Part shown: one piece after another, positions 35,605 through 46,888 of the stretch
How the letters are laid out: each line of letters starts with the position of its first letter
How positions within the stretch are numbered: the first letter of the stretch is position 1
Assembly: GCA_964020085.1 (NCBI GenBank)
Contig: CAXHUQ010000754.1
Span: 196,501-260,500 of the forward strand
DNA length: 64,000 bases
Source of the DNA: Micromussa lordhowensis
Lineage: Eukaryota; Cnidaria; Anthozoa; Scleractinia; Lobophylliidae
Direction of reading: 5' to 3'
Notes under the pieces: model-generated
What the model saw: only the letters and a program-made list of their open reading frames with translations
Databases searched by the model: none
Told to the model about the DNA's origin: nothing
Program-made: the position numbers and the translations under genes

Positions 35605-35687
35605 CCCTGGTCCCAACTTTGCAGAATTTCAGAAAACGCGCGCTGGGGGTCCCCTTGGCAAATTTGACATAGCTCGGCTTCACGGGC

Positions 35688-38076
35688 ATTTTGGGAGGCG
35701 CGGTTTGCAGCAAAATGTTTTGCTAGGTTGGCACTTTAAGGAAATGTTAGTTAGGACATGATGGCATTGGCGCCAGGATGTTTTTTTTGGCCTTCTTTTT
35801 GCAGTAGTTTTCCCTGCTCCCAACTTTGCAGAATTTCAGAAAACGCGCGCTGGGGGTCCCCTTGGGAAATTTGACATAGCTCGGCTTCACGGGCACTTTA
35901 AGAGGCGAAGTTTGCAGCAAAATGTTCTGCTAGATTGGCACTTTAAGAAAATCGTACTTAAAATATGATGGCATTGGCGCCAGGGTGTTTTTTATGGCCT
36001 TCTTTTTGCAAGAGTTTCCCCTGGTCTTAACTTTGCAGAATTTCAGAAAACGCGCGCTGGGGGTCCCCTTGGCAAATTTGACATAGCTCGGCTTCACGGG
36101 CACTTAGGGAGGCGCGGTTTGCAGCAAAATGTTTTGCTAGGTTGGCACTTTAAGGAAATTCTAGTTACGACATGATGGCATTGCCGCTAGGGTGTTTTTT
36201 CTGGCCTTCTTTTTGCAGGAGTTTACCGTGGTCCCAACTTTGCAGAATTTCAGAAAACGCGCGCTGGGGGTCCCCTTGGCAAATTTGACATAGCTCGGCT
36301 TCACGGGCAGTTTTTGAGGCGCGGTTTGCAGCAAAATGTTTTGCTAGGTTGGCACTTCAAGGAAATGTTAGTGAGGATATGATGGCATTGGCGCCAGGGT
36401 GTTTTTTCTGGCCTTTATTTTGCAGGAGTTTTCCCTGGTCCCAACTTTGCAGAATTTCAGAAAACGCGCGCTGGGGGTCCCCTTGGCAAATTTGACATAG
36501 CTCGGCTTCACGGGCACTTTGGGAGACGCGGTTTGCAGCAAAATGTTTTGCTAGGTTGGCACTTTAAGGAAATCCTAGTTAGGACATGATGGCATTGGCG
36601 CCAGAGTTTTTTTTTTTTTGGCCTTCTTTTTGCAGTAGTTTTCCCTGGTCCCAACTTTGCAGAATTTCAGAAAACGCGCGCTGGGGGTCCCCTTGGCAAA
36701 TTTGACATAACTCGGCTTCAGAAGCACTTTAAGAGGCGCGGTTTGCAGCAAAATGTTCTGCAAGATCGGCACTTGAAGGAACTTTTACTTAGGACATGAT
36801 GGCATTGGCGCCAGGGTGTTTTTTCTGGCCTTCTTTTTGCAGTAGTTTTCCCTGGTCCCAACTTTGTAGAATTTCAGAAAACGCGCGCTGGGGGTCCCCT
36901 TGGCAAATTTGACATAGCTCGGCTTCACAAGCACTTTAAGAGGCGCAGTTTGCAGCAAAATGTTTTGCTTGGCTGTCACTTTAAGGAAATTTTAGTTAGG
37001 ACATGATGGCATTGGCGCCAGCGTGTTTTTTCTGGCCTTCTTTTTGCAGTAGTTTTCCCTGGTCCCAACTTTGCAGAATTTCAGAAAACGCGCGCTGGGG
37101 TCCCCTTGGAATATTTGACATAGCTCGGCTTCACGGGCACTTTAAGAGGCGCGGTTTGCAGCAAAATGTTCTGCTAGGTTGGCACTTTAAGGAAATGCTA
37201 GTTAGGACATGATGACATTGGCTCCAGGGTGTTTTTTCTGGCCTTCTTTTTGCAGGAGTTTCCCCTGGTCCCAACTTTGCAGAATTTCAGAAAACGCGCG
37301 CTGGGGGTCCCCTTGGCAAATTTGACATAGCTCGGCTTCACGGGCACTTAGGGAGGCGCGGTTTGCAGCAAAATGTTTTGCTAGGTTGACACTTTAAGGA
37401 AATCCTAGTTAGGACATGATGGCATTGGCGCCAGGGTGTTTTTTCTGGCCTTCTTTTTGCAGGAGTTTACCCTGGTCCCAACTTTGCAGAATTTCAGAAA
37501 ACGCGCGCTGGGGGTCCACTTGGCAAATTTGACATAGCTCGGCTTCACGGGCACTTTTTGAGGCGCGGTTTGCAGCAAAATGTTTTGCTAGGTTGGCACT
37601 TCAAGGAAATTTTAGTTAGGATATGATGGCATTGGCGCCAGGGTGTTTTTTCTGGCCTTTATTTTGCAGGAGTTTTCCCTGGTCCCAACTTTGCAGAATT
37701 TCAGAAAACGCGCGCTGGGGGTCCCCTTGGCAAATTTGACATAGCTCGGCTTCACGGGCACTTTGGGAGGCGCGGTTTGCAGCAAAATGTTTTGCCAGGT
37801 TGGCACTTTGAGGAAATCCTAGTTAGGACATGATGGCATTGGCGCCAGGGTGTTTTTTCTGGCCTTCTTTTTGCAGTAGTTTTCCCTGGTCCCAACTTTG
37901 CAGAATTTCAGAAAACGCGCGCTGGGGGTCCCCTTGGCAAATTTGACATAGCTCGGCTTCACGGGCACTTTTTGAGGCGCGGTTTGCAGCAAAATGTTTT
38001 GCTAGGTTGGCACTTCAAGGAAATTTTAGTTAGGATATGATGGCATTGGCGCCAGGGTGTTTTTTCTGGCCTTCTT
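35688..38076 (+). repeat. Satellite monomers, mixed, linked to the 39.7 and 45.7 kb regions
   Basis: About 11.5 monomers. A pair with ctttttgaggcgcgg followed by aggatatgatgg and ggcctttattttgcagg occurs near 36310-36440 and 37555-37680, and again near 39830-39960 and 45810-45930. The monomer at 36579-36788 has a 13-base T run. No gene is visible. Confidence 0.82.
36579..36788 (+). repeat. Monomer with the longest T run seen
   Basis: This 210 bp monomer reads ccagag followed by thirteen T residues (36607-36619) where the consensus has gtg plus six T. The same monomer has cggcttcagaagcac and ttctgcaagatcggc. It illustrates that length change in the array comes mainly from this T tract. Confidence 0.9.
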
Positions 38077-39671
38077 TTTGCAGTAGTTTCCCCTGGTCCC
38101 AACTTTGCAGAATTTCAGAAAACGCGCGCTGGGGGTCCCCTTGGCAAATTTGACATAACTCGGCTTCACAAGCACTTTAAGAGGCGCGGTTTGCAGCAAA
38201 ATGTTCTGCAAGATTGGCACTTGAAGGAACTTTTACTTAAAACATGATGGCATTGGCGCCAGGGTGTTTTTTCTGGCCTTCTTTTTGCAGTAGTTTTCCC
38301 TGGTCCCAACTTTGTAGAATTTCAGAAAACGCGCGCTGGGGGTCCCCTTGGCAAATTTGACATAGCTCGGCTTCACAAGCACTTTAAGAGGCGCTGTTTG
38401 CATCAAAATGTTTTGCTTGGCTGTCACTTTAAGGAAATATTAGTTAGGACATGATGGCATTGGCGCCAGGGTGTTTTTTCTGGCCTTCTTTTTGCAGTAG
38501 TTTTCCCTGGTCCCAACTTTGCAGAATTTCATAAAACGCGCGCTGGGGGTCCCCTTGGCAAATTTGACATAGCTTGGCTTCACGGGCACTTTAAGAGGCG
38601 CGGTTTGCAGCAAAATGTTTTGCTAGGTTCGCACTTTAAGGAAACTTTATTTAGGACATGATGGCATTGGCGCCAGGGTGTTTTTTCTGGCCTTCTTTTT
38701 GCAGGAGTTTACCCTGGTCCCAACTTTGCAGAATTTCAGAAAACGCGCGCTGGGGGTCCCCTTGGAAAATTTGACATAGCTCGGCTTCACGGGCACTTTT
38801 TGAGGTGCGGTTTGCAACAAATGTTCTGCTAGGTTGGCACTTCAAGGAAATGGTAGTTGGGACATGATGGCGTTGGCGACAGGGTGTTTTTTCATGCCTT
38901 CTTTTTGCAGTAGTTTCCCCTGGTCCCAACTTTGCAGAATTTCAGAAAACGCGCGCTGGGGTCCCCTTGGCAAATTTGACATAGCTCGGCTTCACGGGCA
39001 CTTTAAGAGGCACAGTTTGCAGCAAAATGTTCTGCTAGGCTGGCACTTCAAGGAAATTTTAGTTAGGACATGATGGCATTGGCGCCAGGGTTTTTTTTTT
39101 CTGGCCTCCTTTTTGCAGGAGTTTGCCCTGGTCCCAACTTTGCAGAATTTCAGAAAACGAGCGCTGGGGGTCCCCTTGGAAAATTTGACATAGCTCGGCT
39201 TCACGGGCACTTTGGGAGGCGCGGCTTGCAGCAAAATGTGCTGATAGGTTGGCACTTTAAGGAAATCATAGTCAAAACATGATGGCATTGGCGCTAGGGT
39301 GTTTTTCCTGGCCTTCTTTTTGCAGGAGTTTCCCCTGGTCCCAACTTTGCAGAATTTCAGAAAACGCGCGCTGGGGGTCCTCTTGGCAAATTTGACATAG
39401 CTCGGCTTCACGGGCATTTCGGGAGGCGCGGTTTGCAGCAAAATGTTCTGCCAGGTTGGCACTTTAAGGAAATGTAAGTTAGGACATGCTGGCATTGGCG
39501 CCAGGGTGGTTATTTTGGCCTTGTTTTTGCATTAGTTTTCCCTGGTCCCAACTTTGCAGAATTTCAGAAAACGCGCGCTGGGGGTCTCCTTGGCAAATTT
39601 GACATAGCTCGGCTTCACGGGCACTTTGGGAGGCGCGGTTTGCAGCAAAATGTTTTGCTAGGTTGGCACTT
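38077..39671 (+). repeat. Shared cassette, copy 2 (about 7.7 monomers)
   Basis: Partner of 6157-7751 at offset 31,920 bp. Few differences were seen. The left neighbours of the two copies are unrelated at fine scale (6122 marker monomer against an ordinary one), so the cassette has been placed into two different satellite contexts. Confidence 0.9.
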
Positions 39672-40840
39672 TAAGGAAATCCTAGTTAGGACATGATGGC
39701 ATTGGCGCCAGGGTGTTTTTTCTGGCCTTCTTTTTGCAGTAGTTTTCCCTGGTCCCAACTTTGCAGAATTTCAGAAAACGCGCGCTGGGGGTCCCCTTGG
39801 CAAATTTGACATAGCTCGGCTTCACGGGCACTTTTTGAGGCGCGGTTTGCAGCAAAATGTTTTGCTAGGTTGGCACTTCAAGGAAATTTTAGTTAGGATA
39901 TGATGGCATTGGCGCCAGGGTGTTTTTTCTGGCCTTTATTTTGCAGGAGTTTTCCCTGGTCCCAACTTTGCAGAATTTCAGAAAACGCGCGCTGGGGGTC
40001 CCCTTGGCAAATTTGACATAGCTCGGCTTCACGGGCACTTTGGGAGGCGCGGTTTGCAGCAAAATGCTTTGCTAGGTTGGCACTTTAAGGAAATCCTAGT
40101 TAGGACATGATGGCATTGGCGCCAGGGTGTTTTTTCTGGCCTTCTTTTTGCAGTAGTTTCCCCTGGTCCCAACTTTGCAGAATTTCAGAAAACGCGCGCT
40201 GGGGGTCCCCTTGGCAAATTTGACATAACTCGGCTTCACAAGCACTTTAAGAGGCGCGGTTTGCAACAAAATGTTCTGCAAGATTGGCACTTGAAGGAAC
40301 TTTTACTTAAAACATGATGGCATTGCCGCCAGGGTGTTTTTTCTGGCCTTCTTTTTGCAGTAGTTTTCCCTGGTCCCAACTTTGTAGAATTTCAGAAAAC
40401 GCGCGCTGGGGGTCCCCTTGGCAAATTTGACATAGCTCGGCTTCACGGGCACTTTAAGAGGCGCGGTTTGCAACAAAATGTTCTGCTAGGTTGGCACTTC
40501 AAGGAAATCGTAGTTGGGACATGATGGCGTTGGCGATAGGGTGTTTTTTCATGCCTTCTTTTTCCAGTAGTTTCCCCTGGTCCCAACTTTGCAGAATTTC
40601 AGAAAACGCGCGCTGGGGGTCCCCTTGGCAAATTTGACATAGCTCGGCTTCACGGGCACTTTAAGAGACGCGGTTTGCAGCAAAATGTTCTGCTAGGTTG
40701 GCACTTCAAGGAAATTCTAGTTAGGACATGATGGCATTGGCGCCAGGGTTTTTTTTTTCTGGCCTTCTTTTTGCAGGAGTTTCCCCTGGTCCCAACTTTG
40801 CAGAATTTCAGAAAACGCGCGTTGGGGGTCCCCTTGGCAA
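39051..40840 (+). repeat. Block copied at 45027-46816 (offset 5,976 bp), copy 1
   Basis: About 8.6 monomers. It overlaps the right part of the shared cassette and continues with aggatatgatgg, ggcctttattttgcagg, aaaatgctttgctagg near 40065, acataactcggcttcacaag, and ggcgatagggtgttttttc. The overlap shows that later duplications reused the same DNA with different end points. Confidence 0.87.
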
Positions 40841-41294
40841 ATTTGACATAGCTCGGCTTCACGGGCACTTTAAGAGACGCGGTTTGCAGCAAAATGTTCT
40901 GCTAGGTTGGCACTTCAAGGAAATTCTAGTTAGGACATGATGGCATTGGCGCCAGGGTTTTTTTTTTCTGGCCTTCTTTTTGCAGGAGTTTCCCCTGGTC
41001 CCAACTTTGCAGAATTTCAGAAAACGCGCGTTGGGGGTCCCCTTGGCAAATTTGACATAGCTCGGCTTCACGGGCACTTTAAGAAGCACAGTTTGCAGCA
41101 AAATGTTCTGCTAGGCTGGCACTTCAAGGAAATTTTAGTTAGGACATGATGGCATTGGCGCCAGGGTTTTTTTTTTCTGGCCTCCTTTTTGCAGGAGTTT
41201 CCCCTGGTCCCAACTTTGCAGAATTTCAGAAAACGAGCGCTGGGGGTCCCCTTGGCAAATTTGACATAGCTCGGCTTCACGGGCACTTTGGGAG
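40461..41294 (+). repeat. Four-monomer tandem duplication, copy 1
   Basis: An 834 bp block that repeats at 41295-42128. It contains two monomers that are themselves near-identical and adjacent (offset 209 bp, near 40650 and 40859), each with gagacgcggtttgcagc, cgcgcgttgggggtcc and an extended T run directly after caggg. So a 1-monomer duplication sits inside a 4-monomer duplication. Confidence 0.9.
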
Positions 41295-42128
41295 GCGCGG
41301 TTTGCAACAAAATGTTCTGCTAGGTTGGCACTTCAAGGAAATCGTAGTTGGGACATGATGGCGTTGGCGATAGGGTGTTTTTTCATGCCTTCTTTTTCCA
41401 GTAGTTTCCCCTGGTCCCAACTTTGCAGAATTTCAGAAAACGCGCGCTGGGGGTCCCCTTGGCAAATTTGACATAGCTCGGCTTCACGGGCACTTTAAGA
41501 GACGCGGTTTGCAGCAAAATGTTCTGCTAGGTTGGCACTTCAAGGAAATTCTAGTTAGGACATGATGGCATTGGCGCCAGGGTTTTTTTTTTCTGGCCTT
41601 CTTTTTGCAGGAGTTTCCCCTGGTCCCAACTTTGCAGAATTTCAGAAAACGCGCGTTGGGGGTCCCCTTGGCAAATTTGACATAGCTCGGCTTCACGGGC
41701 ACTTTAAGAGACGCGGTTTGCAGCAAAATGTTCTGCTAGGTTGGCACTTCAAGGAAATTCTAGTTAGGACATGATGGCATTGGCGCCAGGGTTTTTTTTT
41801 TCTGGCCTTCTTTTTGCAGGAGTTTCCCCTGGTCCCAACTTTGCAGAATTTCAGAAAACGCGCGTTGGGGGTCCCCTTGGCAAATTTGACATAGCTCGGC
41901 TTCACGGGCACTTTAAGAGGCACAGTTTGCAGCAAAATGTTCTGCTAGGCTGGCACTTCAAGGAAATTTTAGTTAGGACATGATGGCATTGGCGCCAGGG
42001 TTTTTTTTTTCTGGCCTCCTTTTTGCAGGAGTTTCCCCTGGTCCCAACTTTGCAGAATTTCAGAAAACGAGCGCTGGGGGTCCCCTTGGCAAATTTGACA
42101 TAGCTCGGCTTCACGGGCACTTTGGGAG
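41295..42128 (+). repeat. Four-monomer tandem duplication, copy 2
   Basis: Partner of 40461-41294 with all private marks retained, including gttggcgatagggtg and atgccttctttttccag near 41390. Similarity ends near 42140 (gcaacaaaatgttctg against gcagcaaaatgtgctg). A partial third copy is at about 46437-46840. Confidence 0.9.
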
Positions 42129-42139
42129 GCGCGGTTTGC

Positions 42140-43009
42140 AGCAAAATGTGCTGATAGGTAGGCACTTTAAGGAAATTATAGTTAGAACATGATGGCATTG
42201 GCGCTAGGGTGTTTTTTCTGGCCTTCTTTTTGCAGGAGTTTCCCCTGGTCCCAACTTTGCAGAATTTCAGAAAACGCGCGCTGGGGGTCCTCTTGGCAAA
42301 TTTGACATAGCTCGGCTTCACGGGCACTTTGGGAGGCGCGGTTTGCAGCAAAATGTTCTGCTAGGTTGGCACTTCAAGGAAATTATAGTTAGGACATGAT
42401 GGCATTGGCGCCAGGGTGTTTTTTCTGGCCTTCTTTTTGCAGGGGTTTCCCCTGGTCCCAACTTTGCAGAATTTCAGAAAACGCGCGCTGGGGGTCCCCT
42501 TGGCAAATTTGACATAGCTCGGCTTGACGGGCATTTTGGGAGGCGCGGTTTGCAGCAAAATGTTCTGCTAGGTTGGCACTTCAAGGAAATTATAGTTAGG
42601 ACATGATGGCATTGGCGCCAGGGTGTTTTTTCTGGCCTTCTTTTTGCAGGGGTTTCCCCTGGTCCCAACTTTGCAGAATTTCAGAAAACGCGCGCTGGGG
42701 GTCCCCTTGGCAAATTTGACTTAGCTCGGCTTCACGGGCACTTTGGGAGGCGCGGTTTGCAGCAAAATGTTCTGCTAGGTTGGTACTTCAAGGAAATCCT
42801 AGTTAGGACAAAATGGCATTGGCGCCAGGGTTTTTTTTCTGGCCTTCTTTTTGCAGGAGTTTCCCCTGGTCCCAACTTTGCAGAATTTCAGAAAACGCGC
42901 GCTGGGGGTCCCCTTGGCAAATTTGACTTAGCTCGGCTTCACGGGCACTTTGGGAGGCGCGGTTTGCAGCAAAATGTTCTGCTAGGTTGGCACTTCAAGG
43001 AAATCTTAG
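42140..43009 (+). repeat. Satellite monomers with a local monomer pair
   Basis: About four monomers. Those near 42380-42590 and 42590-42790 are close copies sharing gcaggggtttcccctgg. Monomers near 42700-42960 share the rare gacttagctcgg. At 42807 the usual acatgatgg is acaaaatgg, which removes the stop codon that normally ends a plus-strand open frame. Confidence 0.82.
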
Positions 43010-43196
43010 TTAAGACATGATGGCATTGGCGCCAGGGTGTTTTTTGTGGCCTTTTTTTTGCAGTAGTTTTTCCTGGTCCCAACTTTGCAGAATTTCAGAA
43101 AACGCGCGCTGGGGGTAGCTCGGCTTCACGGGCATTTTAAGAGGCGCGGTTTGCAGCAAAATGTTCTGCTAGGTTTGCACTTTAAGGAAATTTAAG
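43010..43196 (+). repeat. Monomer with 20-bp internal deletion, first of an adjacent pair
   Basis: This monomer is 187 bp. At 43116 the sequence runs gctgggggtagctcgg, missing the 20 bases that normally lie between gggggt and agctcgg. The lost part removes half of the GGGGTCCCC dyad and all of the CAAATTTG palindrome. Confidence 0.95.
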
Positions 43197-43383
43197 TTAG
43201 GACATGATGGCATTGGCGCCAGGGTGTTTTGTCTGGCCTTCTTTTTGCAGTAGTTTTCCCTGGTCCCAACTTTGCAGAATTTCAGAAAACGCGCGCTGGG
43301 GGTAGCTCGGCTTCACGGGCACTTTGGGAGGCGCCGTTTGCAGCAAAATGTTCTGCTAGGTTGGGACTTCAAGGAAATTATAG
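43197..43383 (+). repeat. Monomer with the same 20-bp deletion, second of the pair
   Basis: Also 187 bp with the identical junction at 43303. The two deleted monomers are adjacent but differ elsewhere (cattttaagagg against cactttgggagg; gccgtttgc in this one), so they are not a simple copy of one another. Confidence 0.95.
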
Positions 43384-44110
43384 TTAGGACATGATGGCAT
43401 TGGCGCCAGGGTGTTTTTTCTGGCCTTCTTTTTGCAGGGGTTTCCCCTGGTCCCAACTTTGCAGAATTTTAGAAAACGCGCGCTGGGGGTCCCCTTGGCA
43501 AATTTGACATAGCTCGGCTTGACGGGCATTTTGGGAGGCGCGGTTTGCAGCAAAATGTTTTGCTAGGTTGGCACTTTAGGAAAATTTAAGTTAGGACATG
43601 ATGGCATTGGCGCCACGGTGTTTTTTCTGGCCTTCTTTTTGCAGTAGTTTTCCCTGGTCCCAACTTTGCAGAATTTCAGAAAACGCGCGCTGGGGGTCCC
43701 CTTGGCAAATTTGACATAGCTCGGCTTCACGGGCATTTTAATAGGCGCGGTTTGCAGCAAAATGTTCTGCTAGGCTGGCACTTTAAGGAAATTTAAGTTA
43801 GGACATGATGGCATTGGCGCCAGGGTGTTTTTTCTGGCCTTCTTTTGGCACGAGTTTCCCCTGGTCCCAACTTTGCAGAATTTCAGAAAAAGCGCGCTGG
43901 GGGTCCCCTTGGCAAATTTGACATAGCTCGGCTTCACGAACACTTTGGGAGGCGCGGTTTGCAGCAAAATGTTCTGCTAGGTTTGCACTTTAAGGAAATT
44001 TAAGTTAGGACATGATGGCATTGGCGCCAGGGTGTTTTTTCTGGCCTTCTTTTTGCAGTAGTTTCCCCTGGTCCCAACTTTGCGGAATTTCAGAAAACGC
44101 GCGCTGGGGG
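43384..44110 (+). repeat. Block copied at 46906-47632 (offset 3,522 bp), copy 1
   Basis: About 3.5 monomers; the alignment can be followed from about 43367. Shared marks are gcaggggtttcccctgg, cagaattttagaaaacg, gcgccacggtg, cattttaataggcgcgg, cttcttttggcacgag, aaaaagcgcgctggg, cacgaacactttggg and tttgcggaatttc. Alignment stops where copy 2 enters the 20 bp deletion. Confidence 0.87.
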
Positions 44111-44112
44111 TG

Positions 44113-44646
44113 CCCTTGGCAAATTTGACATAGCTCGGCTTCACGGGCACTTTGGGAGGCGCAGTTTGCAGCAAAATGTTCTGCTAGGTTGGGACTTTTA
44201 GGAAATGCTAGTTAACACATGATGGCATTGGCGCCAGGGTGTTTTTCTGGCCTTCTTTTTGCAGGAGTTTCCCCTGGTCGCAACTTTGCAGAATTTCAGA
44301 AAACGCGCGCTGGGGGTCCCCTTGGCAAATTTGACATAGCTCGACTTCACGGGCACTTTGGGAGAGGCGGTTTGCAACAAAATGTTTTGCTAGGTTGGCA
44401 CTTTAAGGAAATTTTAGTTAGGACATGATGGCATTGGCGCCAGGGTGTTTTTTCTGGACTTCTTTTTGCAGCAGTTTTTCCTGGTCCCAACTTTGCAGAA
44501 TTTCAGAAAACGCGCGCTGGGGGTCCCCTTGGCAAATTTGAGATAGCTCGGCTTCACAGGCACTTTAAGAGGCGCGGTTTGCAGCAAAATGTTCTGCTAG
44601 GTTGGCACTTTAAGAAAATTTTAGTTAGGACATGATGGCATTGGCG
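44113..44646 (+). repeat. Block copied at 48238-48771 (offset 4,125 bp), copy 1
   Basis: About 2.6 monomers. Shared marks are gggactttt or ggactttt with aggaaatgctagttaacac, ctggtcgcaactttgc, tagctcgacttcacggg, gggagaggcggtttgcaac, ttctggacttc and tttgagatagctcgg. Confidence 0.88.
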
Positions 44647-44680
44647 CTAGGGTGTTTTTTATGGCCTTCTTTTTGCAGGA

Positions 44681-45647
44681 GTTTCCCCTGGTCCCAACTT
44701 TGCAGAATTTCAGAAAACGCGCGCTGGGGGTCCCCTTGGCAAATTTGACATAACTCGGCTTCACAAGCACTTTAAGAGGCGCGGTTTGCAGCAAAATGTT
44801 CTGCAAGATTGGCACTTGAAGGAACTTTTACTTAAAACATGATGGCATTGGCGCCAGGGTGTTTTTTCTGGCCTTCTTTTTGCAGTAGTTTTCCCTGGTC
44901 CCAACTTTGTAGAATTTCAGAAAACGCGCGCTGGGGGTCCCCTTGGCAAATTTGACATAGCTCGGCTTCACAAGCACTTTAAGAGGCGCTGTTTGCATCA
45001 AAATGTTTTGCTTGGCTGTCACTTTAAGGAAATTTTAGTTAGGACATGATGGCATTGGCGCCAGGGTTTTTTTTTTCTGGCCTCCTTTTTGCAGGAGTTT
45101 GCCCTGGTCCCAACTTTGCAGAATTTCAGAAAACGAGCGCTGGGGGTCCCCTTGGAAAATTTAACATAGCTCGGCTTCACGGGCACTTTGGGAGGCGCGG
45201 CTTGCAGCAAAATGTGCTGATAGGTTGGCACTTTAAGGAAATCATAGTCAGAACATGATGGCATTGGCGCTAGGGTGTTTTTCCTGGCCTTCTTTTTGCA
45301 GGAGTTTCCCCTGGTCCCAACTTTGCAGAATTTCAGAAAACGCGCGCTGGGGGTCCTCTTGGCAAATTTGACATAGCTCGGCTTCACGGGCATTTCGGGA
45401 GGCGCGGTTTGCAGCAAAATGTTCTGCCAGGTTGGCACTTTAAGGAAATGTAAGTTAGGACATGCTGGCATTGGCGCCAGGGTGGTTATTTTGGCCTTGT
45501 TTTTGCATTAGTTTTCCCTGGTCCCAACTTTGCAGAATTTCAGAAAACGCGCGCTGGGGGTCTCCTTGGCAAATTTGACATAGCTCGGCTTCACGGGCAC
45601 TTTGGGAGGCGCGGTTTGCAGCAAAATGTTTTGCTAGGTTGGCACTT
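44681..45647 (+). repeat. Shared cassette, copy 3, lacking three monomers
   Basis: Aligns with 38086 onward at offset 6,595, then at 45027 jumps to offset 5,976. The 619 bp change equals three monomers missing relative to copies 1 and 2 (the part corresponding to about 38446-39050). The join is within aaggaaattttag, so it preserves monomer phase, as expected from recombination between homologous positions. Confidence 0.88.
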
Positions 45648-46816
45648 TAAGGAAATCCTAGTTAGGACATGATGGCATTGGCGCCAGGGTGTTTTTTCTG
45701 GCCTTCTTTTTGCGGTAGTTTTCCCTGGTCCCAACTTTGCAGAATTTCAGAAAACGCGCGCTGGGGGTCCCCTTGGCAAATTTGACATAGCTCGGCTTCA
45801 CGGGCACTTTTTGAGGCGCGGTTTGCAGCAAAATGTTTTGCTAGGTTGGCACTTCAAGGAAATTTTAGTTAGGATATGATGGCATTGGCGCCAGGGTGTT
45901 TTTTCTGGCCTTTATTTTGCAGGAGTTTTCCCTGGTCCCAACTTTGCAGAATTTCAGAAAACGCGCGCTGGGGGTCCCCTTGGCAAATTTGACATAGCTC
46001 GGCTTCACGGGCACTTTGGGAGGCGCGGTTTGCAGCAAAATGCTTTGCTAGGTTGGCACTTTAAGGAAATCCTAGTTAGGACATGATGGCATTGGCGCCA
46101 GGGGGTTTTTTCTGGCCTTCTTTTTGCAGTAGTTTCCCCTGGTCCCAACTTTGCAGAATTTCAGAAAACGCGCGCTGGGGGTCCCCTTGGCAAATTTGAC
46201 ATAACTCGGCTTCACAAGCACTTTAAGAGGCGCGGTTTGCAACAAAATGTTCTGCAAGATTGGCACTTGAAGGAACTTTTACTTAAAACATGATGGCATT
46301 GGCGCCAGGGTGTTTTTTCTGGCCTTCTTTTTGCAGTAGTTTTCCCTGGTCCCAACTTTGTAGAATTTCAGAAAACGCGCGCTGGGGGTCCCCTTGGCAA
46401 ATTTGACATAGCTCGGCTTCACGGGCACTTTAAGAGGCGCGGTTTGCAACAAAATGTTCTGCTAGGTTGGCACTTCAAGGAAATCGTAGTTGGGACATGA
46501 TGGCGTTGGCGATAGGGTGTTTTTTCATGCCTTCTTTTTCCAGTAGTTTCCCCTGGTCCCAACTTTGCAGAATTTCAGAAAACGCGCGCTGGGGGTCCCC
46601 TTGGCAAATTTGACATAGCTCGGCTTCACGGGCACTTTAAGAGACGCAGTTTGCAGCAAAATGTTCTGCTAGGTTGGCACTTGAAGGAAATCTTAGTTAG
46701 GACATGATGGCATTGGCGCCAGGGTTTTTTTTTTCTGGCCTTCTTTTTGCAGGAGTTTCCCCTGGTCCCAACTTTGCAGAATTTCAGAAAACGCGCGTTG
46801 GGGGTCCCCTTGGCAA
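45027..46816 (+). repeat. Block copied from 39051-40840 (offset 5,976 bp), copy 2
   Basis: Collinear with copy 1 for about 1.8 kb. Differences include ttgcggtagttttcc near 45712 where copy 1 has ttgcagtag, caggggg before the T run near 46100, and gacgcagtttgc near 46645. The right part then passes into the block shared with 43.4-44.1 kb. Confidence 0.86.
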
Positions 46817-46888
46817 ATTTGACATAGCTCGGCTTCACGGGCACTTTAAGAGGCACAGTTTGCAGCAAAATGTTCTGCTAGGCTGGCA

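Noticed and set aside
41902..42351. 149-codon minus-strand open frame, and similar frames of 125-150 codons near 18720, 26844, 27467, 45019 and 49574
   Set aside because: Same cause as above: joined satellite frames. Copies appear wherever a block is duplicated.
43010..43383. The 20-bp deletions as a mobile-element excision footprint
   Set aside because: There is no flanking duplication and only one base of shared sequence at the junction. Simple deletion followed by spreading explains it.
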